From positions 124,001 to 188,000 of the forward strand of contig JAEYFP010000045.1 of NCBI GenBank assembly GCA_023402845.1: 64,000 nucleotides of DNA, in the 5' to 3' direction. The translations under genes and the position numbers were made by a program. Source of the stretch: Bacillota bacterium. GTDB lineage: Bacteria; Bacillota; Clostridia; Lachnospirales; Lachnospiraceae. Numbering within the stretch: the stretch's first letter is position 1; each line of letters starts with the position of its first letter. Under the pieces are notes generated by a model, which made no database searches, was not told the DNA's origin, and saw nothing but the letters and a program-made list of their open reading frames with translations. Positions 26,546-35,348 of the stretch are shown here, piece after piece.

Positions 26546-26932
26546 TTACCATTGATCCATCCCGTTTTTCATTTCCATACCCCACTCGATTTTTGCACCC
26601 TTCTCAAGCAGATCGAGCATTGTACTGAATGACTCTAAGAGCATTGCCAGCTTATCGCAGTCCGAGCCATTCTTTCCCCGGTCTGTGCGGACATTATATT
26701 TGCGCATCTGCCACACAAATATATCGGTGATGCAGTAACCATTTATTGAACAGCCGCACAAAAAATCCTGGCGTTCCGCATAATATAGGAACTCCTTATA
26801 AACCTCCGGCGCCTCAAGAAGCCTTTTCCAGAATACCTCCTGCCATTGCGGGACGTATCCGGCAGCCTCACACATTTCGGAAAGCTTACCGTATAATTTA
26901 AATTTCTCCTGTGCAATGATTATTTGCCGCAT
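26546..26932 (-). CDS. conserved-looking hypothetical protein coupled to plsY
   Basis: 128 residues; ATG at 26932 lies inside the end of plsY, 13 bases before its stop, after GGAGGATGA, so it is translationally coupled to plsY. I do not recognise a family. It is helical, with several aromatic residues and a CGCSINGYC cluster near residue 60. No signal peptide or membrane segment is seen. Its coupling to plsY hints at a role near phospholipid synthesis, but nothing in the sequence shows a catalytic motif. Confidence 0.75.
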   Translation of the reverse strand: MRQIIIAQEKFKLYGKLSEMCEAAGYVPQWQEVFWKRLLEAPEVYKEFLYYAERQDFLCGCSINGYCITDIFVWQMRKYNVRTDRGKNGSDCDKLAMLLESFSTMLDLLEKGAKIEWGMEMKNGMDQW

Positions 26933-27621
26933 TCATCCTCCGCCTGCTGCTCCATATAAAACGGATAATTCTTTCCGTCATCATCGCTCACGCCGAAACG
27001 CTCTGCCTCGGCCTTTCTATTCCATAAAAAGCTGAATTTCAATTCGGTTCCATTTTTAATTCTCCTGAGATTTTCTATGTGCCTATACCAGATAAAAGCA
27101 GTAGCAATATACAAAATGAATGCCGCTGATACGGAATGTTGTACAACTCCCTGTGCCGCCGGAAAAATCAGAGCAACACTCATCGGTGCAAAACAAATAT
27201 AATCCGTGACAAATGCCACAAGCACTGCAATAAACAGCAAAATCAAAAACATCCGGTAGTCGAGTGCAAGGATCGTACCGCCGAGTGCCGCAAATCCCTT
27301 TCCGCCACGGAATCCCATATAAAACGGAAAAATATGGCCCAGAATAACTGCAGTTCCCGTAATTACGCCTGCAAGAAGCAGTTCAGGAAACAACCATATA
27401 AAAAACCGTGACGCTGCATATGCCTTTAAGATATCCACAACTGCAACGATCGCGCCGGCCTTTTTGCCCATGAGGATAATTACATTGGATGCACCGGCAT
27501 TTCTTGATCCATATTCACGGATATCATAACCCTTCATTCTGGAAAACAGATAGGACAGATTGATACATCCGACCAAATACCCTAATACGATACATATGAT
27601 AGCTGCAAATACTTTATTCAT
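26920..27621 (-). CDS. plsY: glycerol-3-phosphate acyltransferase PlsY
   Basis: 233 residues. Motifs of the family are seen: GCINLSYLFSRMKGYDIREY, then GSRNAGASNVIILMGKKAGA, GHIFPFYMGFRGGKGFAA. It has about five membrane segments. PlsY transfers acyl groups from acyl-phosphate to glycerol-3-phosphate, the first step of phospholipid synthesis. It is slightly longer than usual: after the last membrane segment there is a ~50-residue hydrophilic tail (IKNGTELKFSFLW to ECGK). The ribosome binding site is weak (GGAGG 16 bases upstream). Confidence 0.92.
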   Translation of the reverse strand: MNKVFAAIICIVLGYLVGCINLSYLFSRMKGYDIREYGSRNAGASNVIILMGKKAGAIVAVVDILKAYAASRFFIWLFPELLLAGVITGTAVILGHIFPFYMGFRGGKGFAALGGTILALDYRMFLILLFIAVLVAFVTDYICFAPMSVALIFPAAQGVVQHSVSAAFILYIATAFIWYRHIENLRRIKNGTELKFSFLWNRKAEAERFGVSDDDGKNYPFYMEQQAEDECGK

Positions 27622-27773
27622 CTCTTAATTCCATATCCTCCCTGCCGTATTTCTCGAAAATACGGCTTGTTTGCCCACATGTCCGCCTATAAATTGAGTA
27701 TACCGCAAATGCTTGTTGTTTTCAAACCGCGTGTAGTAGTTTTCATCTCTAGATCGGTGAGCTTCCTGTAAAT

Positions 27774-27824
27774 GAAAAGTACTCCTTTCTTGCAATAAGC
27801 TGTTCGCAAAAAGAAGTACTTTTC
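27774..27824 (-). terminator. terminator after the SGNH hydrolase gene
   Basis: GAAAAGTACT (27774-27783) pairs with AGTACTTTTC (27815-27824), and the stem continues imperfectly inward (CTTTCTTGC with GCAAAAAG). It lies ~40 bases after the SGNH gene stop and ends the LacI-led operon. Confidence 0.7.
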
Positions 27825-27862
27825 TAAATTGAGATATTTTATCGTTTATCACTGCTTATGAG

Positions 27863-28495
27863 CTACTGAAAAATCATTTTAATTTTGTTTTCCATTAATT
27901 CTGCCATCTGTCGATGACCTTCCTCCGTATAATGGATTCCGTCCAGTTTGTTGATCTCTACCTGCCCTGTCGGGTCCAGGTAATAGATCCCGTAGCGCTT
28001 TGCAATTGCCTCATAGTAGTCTCCCAGCTCCCTGCTTTTTTCTTCTGCGTCAGGCAGCATTCTGTCCAGATCGACATTTCCTACACTGCTGATCGGTACG
28101 GGCGTGACAAGCAGTACCTGCGGCGCCTTCTGCTCATAACCTGCATCGGACTTTAAAACTGTTTTGATCAGATTTTCCATTCCGGCACCGACATCAAAGC
28201 TTGAAACAGAAAACCGGCCTTTTAGGTCATTCGTCCCCAGCATAATAACGACCAGATCCAGCGGTTTATGGCTATCCAGACACGGGAGCAGGTATGCCTT
28301 TCCGTTTTTATATTCCTCAATCGGATCGTCCCATACGGTCGTACGGCCCCCTAATCCTTCTTCAATCACATAATAATCATCGCCGAGCGCCTTCTGCAAA
28401 ATACCCGTCCAACGCTGATCTCTCGCATATCTGTTTGTCAAATCCGACTTCAGGCCATAGGTATTGGAATCCCCGTAACATAATATATTTTTCAT
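27863..28495 (-). CDS. SGNH/GDSL-family hydrolase (esterase)
   Basis: 210 residues from ATG 28495, chosen because AGGAG lies 6 bases upstream; the ATG at 28501 would touch it. Block I is ILCYGDSNTYGL with nucleophile Ser, block III is VIMLGTNDLKGRF, and the catalytic Asp/His pair is in DGIHYTEEGH. There is no signal peptide, so it acts inside the cell. Relatives remove acetyl groups from sugars or act as arylesterases. It is the last gene of a sugar-uptake operon, which suggests deacetylation of imported oligosaccharides. Confidence 0.88.
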   Translation of the reverse strand: MKNILCYGDSNTYGLKSDLTNRYARDQRWTGILQKALGDDYYVIEEGLGGRTTVWDDPIEEYKNGKAYLLPCLDSHKPLDLVVIMLGTNDLKGRFSVSSFDVGAGMENLIKTVLKSDAGYEQKAPQVLLVTPVPISSVGNVDLDRMLPDAEEKSRELGDYYEAIAKRYGIYYLDPTGQVEINKLDGIHYTEEGHRQMAELMENKIKMIFQ

Positions 28496-28510
28496 GATCA
28501 TCTCCTGTAA

Positions 28511-29473
28511 TTACGCTTTTATCCTTTTTACTTTGTCCGTATTGGTAAATGTGTCGAATGCGACAGCCAAAATCAATACGACCCCCTTTACGACCTGCTG
28601 GTAGTATTCGCCGATATTCATAATCGTAAGTCCGTTGCTCAGCACCCCGATAATCAGCGCCCCGAAAAAGGCACCTGATATTTTTCCTTTTCCGCCGTTG
28701 ATGCTGACTCCGCCGATGACAACTGCCGTCACAACGTCCATTTCCGTTCCGGTACCGGATTGCGGCGATCCCGAGCTGATTCTTGCCATCAGCGTGATTC
28801 CTGCAATACCCGCCAGAAGTGCACTCAAAGAATACAGGGACACCTTGATCTTATTCACTGCGACACCCGCCAGTCTGGCGGCTTCTTCATTTCCGCCGAT
28901 CGCATAGACATAGCGTCCGTAATAGGAATTATTGAGCACAAAGTTGACAATCAGTACAATCACAAGCATTGTGATGACCGGAACCGGAATTACGCCGATT
29001 TTTCCCTGACCCAGGAATACGACCTCATCCGGAATTTTATAAATTGGGATACCGCCCGAAAAAATGTACGCCAAGCCTCTTGCGACTGTCATCATACCAA
29101 GCGTAATTACGATTGCAGCCACGCGCAGCTTTACGATCAGAAAACCGGTCAATGTACCAAACAGTGTCATAATAACCAGAGTCAGTAAAATTGCCGCTGC
29201 CGGCGGAAGCTGAATTTCCACTAAAAGCTTGGCACAAAGCACGCCTGTCAATCCCAGAAGTGAACCAACCGTCAGATCCATTCCGCCCGAGATAATAACA
29301 AAAGTCATGCCCGCAGATAAAATGCTCAGCACCGCCACCTGACGCAGAATATTAATCAGATTCTTTGTCGCAAGAAACGAGTCCGTCATCAGCGAAAAGA
29401 AAATGACAACTGCGAATAATAAAATGATCGTGCTGAATTTTTTTAAAAAGTCATTGATTTTCAATTTTTTCAT
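28511..29473 (-). CDS. sugar ABC transporter permease (RbsC/AraH family)
   Basis: 320 residues from ATG 29473. The ribosome binding site AAGGAGG touches that ATG, so a TTG three codons further (29464) has better spacing and may be the true start. Eight to ten membrane segments and the family loop YAIGGNEEAARLAGV are visible. It forms the membrane channel with the RbsA-like ATPase and the lipoprotein encoded upstream. It overlaps the ATPase gene end by 14-23 bases. The likely cargo is a pentose or similar monosaccharide. Confidence 0.9.
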   Translation of the reverse strand: MKKLKINDFLKKFSTIILLFAVVIFFSLMTDSFLATKNLINILRQVAVLSILSAGMTFVIISGGMDLTVGSLLGLTGVLCAKLLVEIQLPPAAAILLTLVIMTLFGTLTGFLIVKLRVAAIVITLGMMTVARGLAYIFSGGIPIYKIPDEVVFLGQGKIGVIPVPVITMLVIVLIVNFVLNNSYYGRYVYAIGGNEEAARLAGVAVNKIKVSLYSLSALLAGIAGITLMARISSGSPQSGTGTEMDVVTAVVIGGVSINGGKGKISGAFFGALIIGVLSNGLTIMNIGEYYQQVVKGVVLILAVAFDTFTNTDKVKRIKA

Positions 29474-30965
29474 CCTCCTTGCCACGATTGCCGGATGCAA
29501 ATGCAAGCACTGCTTCCTGCGTCGCCTCTTCCCTGCACAGTTCACCGGTAATCTCGCCCTCATGCATTACGATAATCCTATCCGACATTCCGAGCAGCTC
29601 CGGCATTTCCGACGAGATCATGATAATCGCCATTCCTTCTTTTGCAAGCTCCTGCATCAATCGGTAGATTTCCTGCTTTGCGCCTACGTCAATCCCGCGT
29701 GTCGGCTCGTCAAAAATAATAATATTGGATTTGCCCGCCAGCGATTTCGCCAGAACAACCTTCTGCTGGTTGCCTCCCGACAGATTTTTGCTGAGCTGAT
29801 CCATTCCCGGTGTTTTGATTCGCAGCTTGTCGATATAATCCTTTGCAAGCCTTTTATCTGCAGCTTTATTGACCAGCGTTGCTTTGGAGATGGATCTCAA
29901 TGCGATAAATGAAATATTTTCCTTGATCGACATCTCTAACAGCACGCCATGCCTCTTTCTGTCCTCAGGAATATAGGCAATGCCCTCCCGGATTGCATCC
30001 TCCGGTTTTTCTATGCGGACTTTTTTTCCATTAATATAAATTTCTCCATGGGTGATGGGATCTGCTCCGTAAACAGCCCTTGCGGTTTCGGTTCTTCCGG
30101 CTCCCACAAGTCCGGCCAGTCCGAGAATTTCTCCCGAACGCACACGGAAATTAATGTCTTTCAGCAGACCCGCCGTTGATAAATGCTTTACCTCAAGCAT
30201 AATCTCGCCGGTCTTTCGCTCAAGCTGCGGAAACTGTTCATTCAGTGTCCTGCCTACCATCATTTTAATCAGCTCTTGCTTGGTCGTATCCTTTGTCGGC
30301 TTTGTCCCGACATATTCTCCGTCGCGCATGACGGTGATCCGGTCGGAAATTTCAAAGATTTCCTCCATTCTGTGAGAGATATAAATAATAGCGATGCCCT
30401 TTTCTTTCAACTGACGGATAATTGAGAACATTGCCTCGATTTCCCGGTTGGTTAAGGGAGCACTCGGCTCGTCCATAATCAGTACCTTCACATCGTTGGA
30501 AATCGTCTTTGCAATTTCAACAAGCTGCTGATAGGCGACTGTCAGTGTCTTTACCGGCTGCTTTACATCAATGTCAAGCCCGAAGCTTTGCATGATCTCT
30601 TCGGCCTTTTTATTCATGAGTCTCCGATTGACCGTAAATCCTCCCGTCAGCTTTCTTCCCAGAAAAATATTTTCTGCGATTGACAATTCCGGAACCAGAT
30701 TAAATTCCTGATAAATGACTCCTATTCCGAGTTTCTGCGAAAGGATCGGATTCATTTCCGTATATTGGACCCCTTCAAAATTAATCGTCCCCTTATTGGG
30801 CTTAATCGCTCCTGAAATAACCTTGATCAGCGTAGATTTTCCGGCGCCGTTTTCTCCCATCAAGGCATGAACCTCACCCTCATTGATTTCCAGATCAATT
30901 CCATTCAATGCTTTTACACCCGGATATTCTTTTGTAATGCCCTTTAGCTCTAATAGCTTCCTCAT
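29451..30965 (-). CDS. sugar ABC transporter ATP-binding protein, two ABC domains (RbsA-like)
   Basis: 504 residues with two fused ABC domains. The first has Walker A GENGAGKSTLIK and Walker B VLIMDEPSAPL. The second has a degenerate Walker A (GLVGAGRTE), signature LSGGNQQK and Walker B IIIFDEPTRGID. This layout is typical of RbsA/XylG/MglA. It drives sugar uptake with the adjacent permease. It ends inside the permease gene. The leader region carries a hairpin just after the binding-protein gene, which should lower its expression relative to that gene. Confidence 0.95.
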   Translation of the reverse strand: MRKLLELKGITKEYPGVKALNGIDLEINEGEVHALMGENGAGKSTLIKVISGAIKPNKGTINFEGVQYTEMNPILSQKLGIGVIYQEFNLVPELSIAENIFLGRKLTGGFTVNRRLMNKKAEEIMQSFGLDIDVKQPVKTLTVAYQQLVEIAKTISNDVKVLIMDEPSAPLTNREIEAMFSIIRQLKEKGIAIIYISHRMEEIFEISDRITVMRDGEYVGTKPTKDTTKQELIKMMVGRTLNEQFPQLERKTGEIMLEVKHLSTAGLLKDINFRVRSGEILGLAGLVGAGRTETARAVYGADPITHGEIYINGKKVRIEKPEDAIREGIAYIPEDRKRHGVLLEMSIKENISFIALRSISKATLVNKAADKRLAKDYIDKLRIKTPGMDQLSKNLSGGNQQKVVLAKSLAGKSNIIIFDEPTRGIDVGAKQEIYRLMQELAKEGMAIIMISSEMPELLGMSDRIIVMHEGEITGELCREEATQEAVLAFASGNRGKEDEKIENQ

Positions 30966-31024
30966 ATGCTACCTCCCTTTCAGAAGCATATTCCTGCACT
31001 GCGCCATTTGTTTGAGCGCAAAAA

Positions 31025-31054
31025 GGGCACTGGCCCTATGTGATACCAGTGCCC
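31025..31054 (-). terminator. attenuating terminator after the binding-protein gene
   Basis: GGGCACTGG (31054-31046) pairs with CCAGTGCCC (31033-31025) followed by TTTTTG on the minus strand. It probably reduces transcription into the ATPase and permease genes, a common arrangement in binding-protein operons. Confidence 0.8.
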
Positions 31055-31065
31055 CTCTTTATCAT

Positions 31066-32100
31066 TTACTTATACTCGGAAATATTTTCAGGTGTCACAC
31101 AAACCAAGTCCTGATTATAATCCTTCTCGAAGTCTTTTCCCTCTATTACCGCGACACAGGTATCCACCAACTGCTTTCCTGTGCCGGTCGGGTTCTGATC
31201 GACTGAGAACTGATAAATCGTCCCTTCGGCGATTCTATTAAGGGCCTCTTCCGTTGCATCCACACCGGCAATGATATACTTCTGCGGATCTGTCATATCG
31301 TTGGCCTTAAATGCTTCATAAGCACCCAGCGCCGCTCCGTCGCTGACACCGCATACGACTCTTAAGTTCGGGTTCGCCTGCAGGAAATTCTCCGTCGCGG
31401 TCATTCCCTCGGACTGATCCGCAGCAGTCTGATCCGCAACAAAATTCACGTTCGGTGCGAATTCCTTAACACCCTCCATAATGCCGACCTTTCTCTGAAT
31501 TACGGATTCCAGTAAATCATAGTTCAGCGTAGCTGCCTCAATTTCTTCTTCCGTACCCCACTTTTCCGCAATCCACTTGCCTACGGCCGCACCCTGGGTA
31601 TAGCCCAGCAGATATTCATCGGCACCGATGTATGCGTCATAGCCTTCTATTTTAGAGGTCAGGCATACGACCGAAATACCGGCTTCCTTTGCTTCCGCGA
31701 TAACCGGAGCAACGGCTTCGGTATCCACCGCACAGATAATGATGCCGTTTACACCTGCGGATATGAAATTCTCAACTGCCGCTACCTGTGTTTCCGCGGA
31801 ATTATTTGCATCATTGACGATCAGCTCTCCGCCGAGAGTATCCACTTCAGTCTGTGCCGCATCAACCAAGTCGATAAAAAATTGTCCGGACATCGTGAGC
31901 ACGGAAATACCGATTTTATATCCGCCCTCCGAAACCTCTACATCAGCTTCCTCTGCAGCTTCTGCCGGCGCAGCTTCCTCTGTTTCTGCTTCGGCAGGTG
32001 CATTGTCTGCCGCAGCCGTTCCCGCTGCGGATCCGCAGCCTGTAAAAATAGCGGCAACGAGTGCCGTACAAAGAATCATACTTAATAACTTCTTTTTCAT
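31066..32100 (-). CDS. sugar-binding lipoprotein of ABC transporter (RbsB-like)
   Basis: 344 residues. Signal peptide with lipobox IFTGCGS, the lipid-bearing Cys at 22. An Ala/Glu-rich linker (~24-55) tethers a type I periplasmic-binding fold (KIGISVLTMSGQFFIDLVDA, then NGIIICAVDTEAVAPVIAEA). It captures sugar at the cell surface and delivers it to the permease. It is the second gene of the LacI-led operon; ligand probably ribose-, xylose- or galactose-like, not certain. Confidence 0.92.
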   Translation of the reverse strand: MKKKLLSMILCTALVAAIFTGCGSAAGTAAADNAPAEAETEEAAPAEAAEEADVEVSEGGYKIGISVLTMSGQFFIDLVDAAQTEVDTLGGELIVNDANNSAETQVAAVENFISAGVNGIIICAVDTEAVAPVIAEAKEAGISVVCLTSKIEGYDAYIGADEYLLGYTQGAAVGKWIAEKWGTEEEIEAATLNYDLLESVIQRKVGIMEGVKEFAPNVNFVADQTAADQSEGMTATENFLQANPNLRVVCGVSDGAALGAYEAFKANDMTDPQKYIIAGVDATEEALNRIAEGTIYQFSVDQNPTGTGKQLVDTCVAVIEGKDFEKDYNQDLVCVTPENISEYK

Positions 32101-32182
32101 CTCATGTCCTCCTTAAATTAACGTTAGCTCTATATAAATCCCTTCCCGAAATTCGCGCGTTAATTTTAGGAAAAGCTTTATA

Positions 32183-33196
32183 TCAATCTGTTGATTCCCT
32201 TATGAGCAATTCGCCCTCATAGAATACCTGCTCCTCTATGTTCTGTCCGTTGATCCTTGCAATGATAATTTCCGCCGCTTTCTGTCCGATTTTTCTGATC
32301 GGCTGGCTGATCGTCGTAAGTGACGGCACCATCAGCGCACTGAGCGAAATATTATCAAAACCTATCATATTGATATCCTCGGGGACACGGATTCCAAGCT
32401 TCTTAAATTGCTGGATGCAACCGATCGCCAGCGTATCAATGACGCTTAGAATTGCTTCCGGCCTTCTTTTAAGACCTGCAAAATACTCCGCCGCCCTGCA
32501 GCCCATTTGGATATAGTCCGGCTCCTTCTCAGCTTCTGCCTGATAAATAAACTGCTCCTCAAAATTCAGTCCGCAATCCAAAAGTCCCTGCCGAAAACCC
32601 AAATATCGCTCTTCCGTAACACTGATATTTTTGGAGTTGCGCAAATAACCGAAGCTGCGCTTCCCTCTGTCGTACAAATACCTGACGGCTTTTCTCGTAC
32701 TGTTATAACCGTCGGTCAGGACATAAGGGATATTGACAGTGTCCCTGAAGATCCTGTTCATTAAAACAACCGGTACTTTTTCGGACAGCTGCTCCATATA
32801 GCGGAGCATATCACTGCTTGCCGTATAGGTATTATAAATGATTCCGTCAATATTCCTGTTTAACAACTCCTCCGTATAATCCATTTCGGAGGTGGTATGG
32901 CGCTCCGTGTTACACATCAATACCAGGTATCCATTTTTTAAGGCAACATCCTCCACACCCCGGAATAGTTCGTTATAGAATACATTCGTATATTCCGGAA
33001 CCATAACGGCAATTGTCATCGTCTTTCCGGTCCTGATTCCCTGGGCAAAATAGCTCGGAGAATAATTCAGCCTGCGAATTGCATTTTCCACCGCCGCTTT
33101 TGTACTTTCTTTTACACCGGCCTCATGATTCAGCACCCTCGACACCGTCGATTTGGATACGCCCGATTCCTTTGCCACATCAAATATTGTAACCAT
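32183..33196 (-). CDS. LacI-family transcriptional regulator
   Basis: 337 residues from ATG 33196 (8 bases after AAGGAG); the ATG at 33202 is too close. N-terminal LacI HTH is TIFDVAKESGVSKSTVSRVL followed by the hinge helix RRLNYSPSYFAQGIRT. The rest is a sugar-binding core domain. It heads the operon of an ABC sugar importer and an SGNH hydrolase. Its 5' leader and promoter hold operator-like repeats of GGGAACGTTCCC type, so it likely represses itself and the operon until the sugar binds. Confidence 0.92.
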   Translation of the reverse strand: MVTIFDVAKESGVSKSTVSRVLNHEAGVKESTKAAVENAIRRLNYSPSYFAQGIRTGKTMTIAVMVPEYTNVFYNELFRGVEDVALKNGYLVLMCNTERHTTSEMDYTEELLNRNIDGIIYNTYTASSDMLRYMEQLSEKVPVVLMNRIFRDTVNIPYVLTDGYNSTRKAVRYLYDRGKRSFGYLRNSKNISVTEERYLGFRQGLLDCGLNFEEQFIYQAEAEKEPDYIQMGCRAAEYFAGLKRRPEAILSVIDTLAIGCIQQFKKLGIRVPEDINMIGFDNISLSALMVPSLTTISQPIRKIGQKAAEIIIARINGQNIEEQVFYEGELLIRESTD

Positions 33197-33313
33197 ATTC
33201 ATGACTCCTTTTTATCATCAATTAGCATGTTTTTATTATACAGGAAAATCATGAATTTTAACAGTTGCCGTTCATTCTAATTTGTCTTGATTTCTTTTTA
33301 ATTTGATTCATTT

Positions 33314-33382
33314 TGGGAACGTTCCCATTTTTGCTCTTATAGTAACGCTCCCGTATTCTGTTTTAGAATAGGGAACGTTCCC
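33314..33382. promoter_or_regulatory. cluster of three LacI-type operators
   Basis: TGGGAACGTTCCCA at 33314-33327 is a perfect palindrome. A second perfect GGGAACGTTCCC lies at 33371-33382. A degenerate copy, AGTAACGCTCCC, lies at 33341-33352 between them. Centres are about 26 and 30 bases apart. The site at 33371 overlaps the early transcribed region of the lacI promoter. Confidence 0.85.
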
Positions 33383-33394
33383 ATTTCTGCCTCA

Positions 33395-33423
33395 ATCATA
33401 TGCTTTCTTGCCGGATTTGTCAA
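33395..33423 (-). promoter_or_regulatory. sigma-A promoter of the lacI-led sugar operon
   Basis: Minus strand: -35 TTGACA (33423-33418), 17-base spacer, -10 TATGAT (33400-33395). Expected start about 33388, giving a ~190-base leader that contains all three operators. Confidence 0.85.
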
Positions 33424-33512
33424 CACAAATACTTTTCATTTTTTAAATTTAGTGATTTTGTCCAAATTCACGTTCTGTTTTTCATGCTATTATTACAAAG
33501 CAAAGTGTTTGC

Positions 33513-35213
33513 CTATGAAATATAAAACCATTCAAAATCCGCATAGGAATCTGTTTTTTTGCAGGCAGACGCAAACATCCCGATCAGGTTTCCCACAAAA
33601 CCGCCCGCGGTTTCCGTACTCAAATCTCCGATAAAAATATCCTTTGCAAGTAAAACCTCATCTCCTGCTGTCTTTATACCCAATTCTTTCAATGGAGCAT
33701 CCTTTCTGTCCGTTTTCAGATTTGCTGTAACAAACAGGCTTAAATAAAGTCCTCTGCAAGACAGCTTAAGAACATAGCTTTCAATCATATCGGGGCTGCC
33801 AAGCTCTTTTTGCACAAGGAGCTCCTCGACAGTCCGCAGATCTTTTGTATCGCCGCTGATTTCTCCCGTTGCTTCCGGCGCCTTTACAAATACCGCCTGC
33901 GCAAATGCCTTCCCGCTCGTTTTTATAATTTGCAGCTTCAGATGGAACTGATCACTCTGCAAAAAGGCAAGTCCTGCCGCTTCATTTTCTCCTTTCGGGA
34001 AAAATCGGAACTCGGCTGCCGCATCAAAATCAAACCGGCGCTGTCGGACTCCGACAAATGCCGGTGACACACGTTCCTTCAAAGAGGCCGGCTTCAGCGG
34101 AAGGCGCAAAAAACCTTTTCTTTCCCGCAGGGGACAAAATCCTTCATCCGGATTGCGCAGCAAAATCATTTCCGGCGGCAGCATTTCGGATTTGAACGTA
34201 TAGTAATGCGTTTCTTCGACCTCCTCCGGCGGCAAATCTACGTGCAGCTCCTCCGTCAGCCTGCCGATGCCCGGATTTACGACCGGCCAGCCGTCCTCCC
34301 AGGCGACCTTGGCTAAAAACGTCTCTCTGCCCAACAACGTATGGCCGTTAAGCGGCCTTGTCCCAAGGCATACGAGATACCACTTCTGTTCTCCCGAAAC
34401 GGTCATTGAGGCAGGTACTTCTACAAGATCCGCATGACCGACACAGCGGACAGGATATTCTCTTCCGAGATGCCGGTGCGTCAGGATCGGATTAGAAGAA
34501 TATCCGGTATACGGCCCCGTAACGCATTTACTCCTTGCGGCTGCCACACAGTGATCCGCTCCGGTTCCTCCCTCTGCATGCAGGAGATAATACCAGCCGT
34601 CGATTCGGTAAAGATGAGGCCCCTCTGCCCAGATCGCATTTCTCAGCGCGCCATTCCAGATCGGCGTGCTCTCCCCCGTCAGCTTCATCGTCTCCAGATC
34701 CAGCCGCTGCACCCAGATTTCCATATCTCCGTCATATTGTGCGCCTTTGGAATTCGACCGCGTACCGCAATAGTAACAGGAGCCGTCTTCATCAAAAAAC
34801 AAGCTCGGATCAATCCCATCCGCCGCTTCTCCCAAATAATGCGGCTCGGACCACGGGCCCTCCGGCTTCTGAGCTGTCACGATAAAGTTGCCTGCCGCAA
34901 GTTTCCGGTTTCTTGCAGACGCAGCCGCCGATACATTCGTCGTTATCACATAAAACAGACCGTCATGATACCGGATCGTCGGCGCATAAATCCCCCCTGA
35001 ATGTCCGCAGCCGTCAAGTGGGAGCTGGGAAGTTCTGTTTAACACATTTCCGATTTGTTCCCAATGCGCCAGATCCCTGCTCTTAAAAATAGGAATACCC
35101 GGAAAGCAGGAAAAACTTGACATTACCATGTAAAATTCTTTTCCTGCCCTGCAAACAGAGGGATCGGGATAAAAGCCGCTTCTGATCGGATTTTTTGCAA
35201 TTGTCAGCTCCAT
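33513..35213 (-). CDS. glycoside hydrolase family 43 (xylosidase/arabinofuranosidase)
   Basis: 566 residues. The five-bladed propeller has the catalytic base in GFYPDPSV (D17), the pKa-modulating Asp in DGIDPSLFF (D135) and the catalytic acid in IWAEGPHLY (E197). A C-terminal ~190-residue beta-sandwich, as in beta-xylosidases of this family, completes it. There is no signal peptide, so it acts on imported oligosaccharides. It cuts xylose or arabinofuranose ends from xylan-type oligosaccharides; which is not decidable. It lies between two ABC importer operons, downstream of the FGGY kinase terminator. Confidence 0.92.
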   Translation of the reverse strand: MELTIAKNPIRSGFYPDPSVCRAGKEFYMVMSSFSCFPGIPIFKSRDLAHWEQIGNVLNRTSQLPLDGCGHSGGIYAPTIRYHDGLFYVITTNVSAAASARNRKLAAGNFIVTAQKPEGPWSEPHYLGEAADGIDPSLFFDEDGSCYYCGTRSNSKGAQYDGDMEIWVQRLDLETMKLTGESTPIWNGALRNAIWAEGPHLYRIDGWYYLLHAEGGTGADHCVAAARSKCVTGPYTGYSSNPILTHRHLGREYPVRCVGHADLVEVPASMTVSGEQKWYLVCLGTRPLNGHTLLGRETFLAKVAWEDGWPVVNPGIGRLTEELHVDLPPEEVEETHYYTFKSEMLPPEMILLRNPDEGFCPLRERKGFLRLPLKPASLKERVSPAFVGVRQRRFDFDAAAEFRFFPKGENEAAGLAFLQSDQFHLKLQIIKTSGKAFAQAVFVKAPEATGEISGDTKDLRTVEELLVQKELGSPDMIESYVLKLSCRGLYLSLFVTANLKTDRKDAPLKELGIKTAGDEVLLAKDIFIGDLSTETAGGFVGNLIGMFASACKKTDSYADFEWFYIS

Positions 35214-35265
35214 AGTGCCTCCCCTATATTTTTCTTAAACAAACATTTTATATATAAAGATAAAA

Positions 35266-35304
35266 CACCCTTCGGCGCATAGAAAAACTCATTACCGAAG
35301 GGTG
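35266..35304 (-). terminator. terminator of the galactofuranose-type ABC/kinase operon
   Basis: Minus strand CACCCTTCGG (35304-35295) pairs with CCGAAGGGTG (35275-35266), followed by TTTTATCTTT. It lies ~45 bases after the FGGY kinase stop. Confidence 0.85.
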
Positions 35305-35348
35305 CCTCCAAGACCAATTTTATTGCAAACCGCAAGCTTTGTACAGAA

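Noticed and set aside
27625..27852. 75-codon ORF between plsY and the SGNH gene
   Set aside because: Covers a terminator hairpin, lacks a ribosome binding site and looks random.
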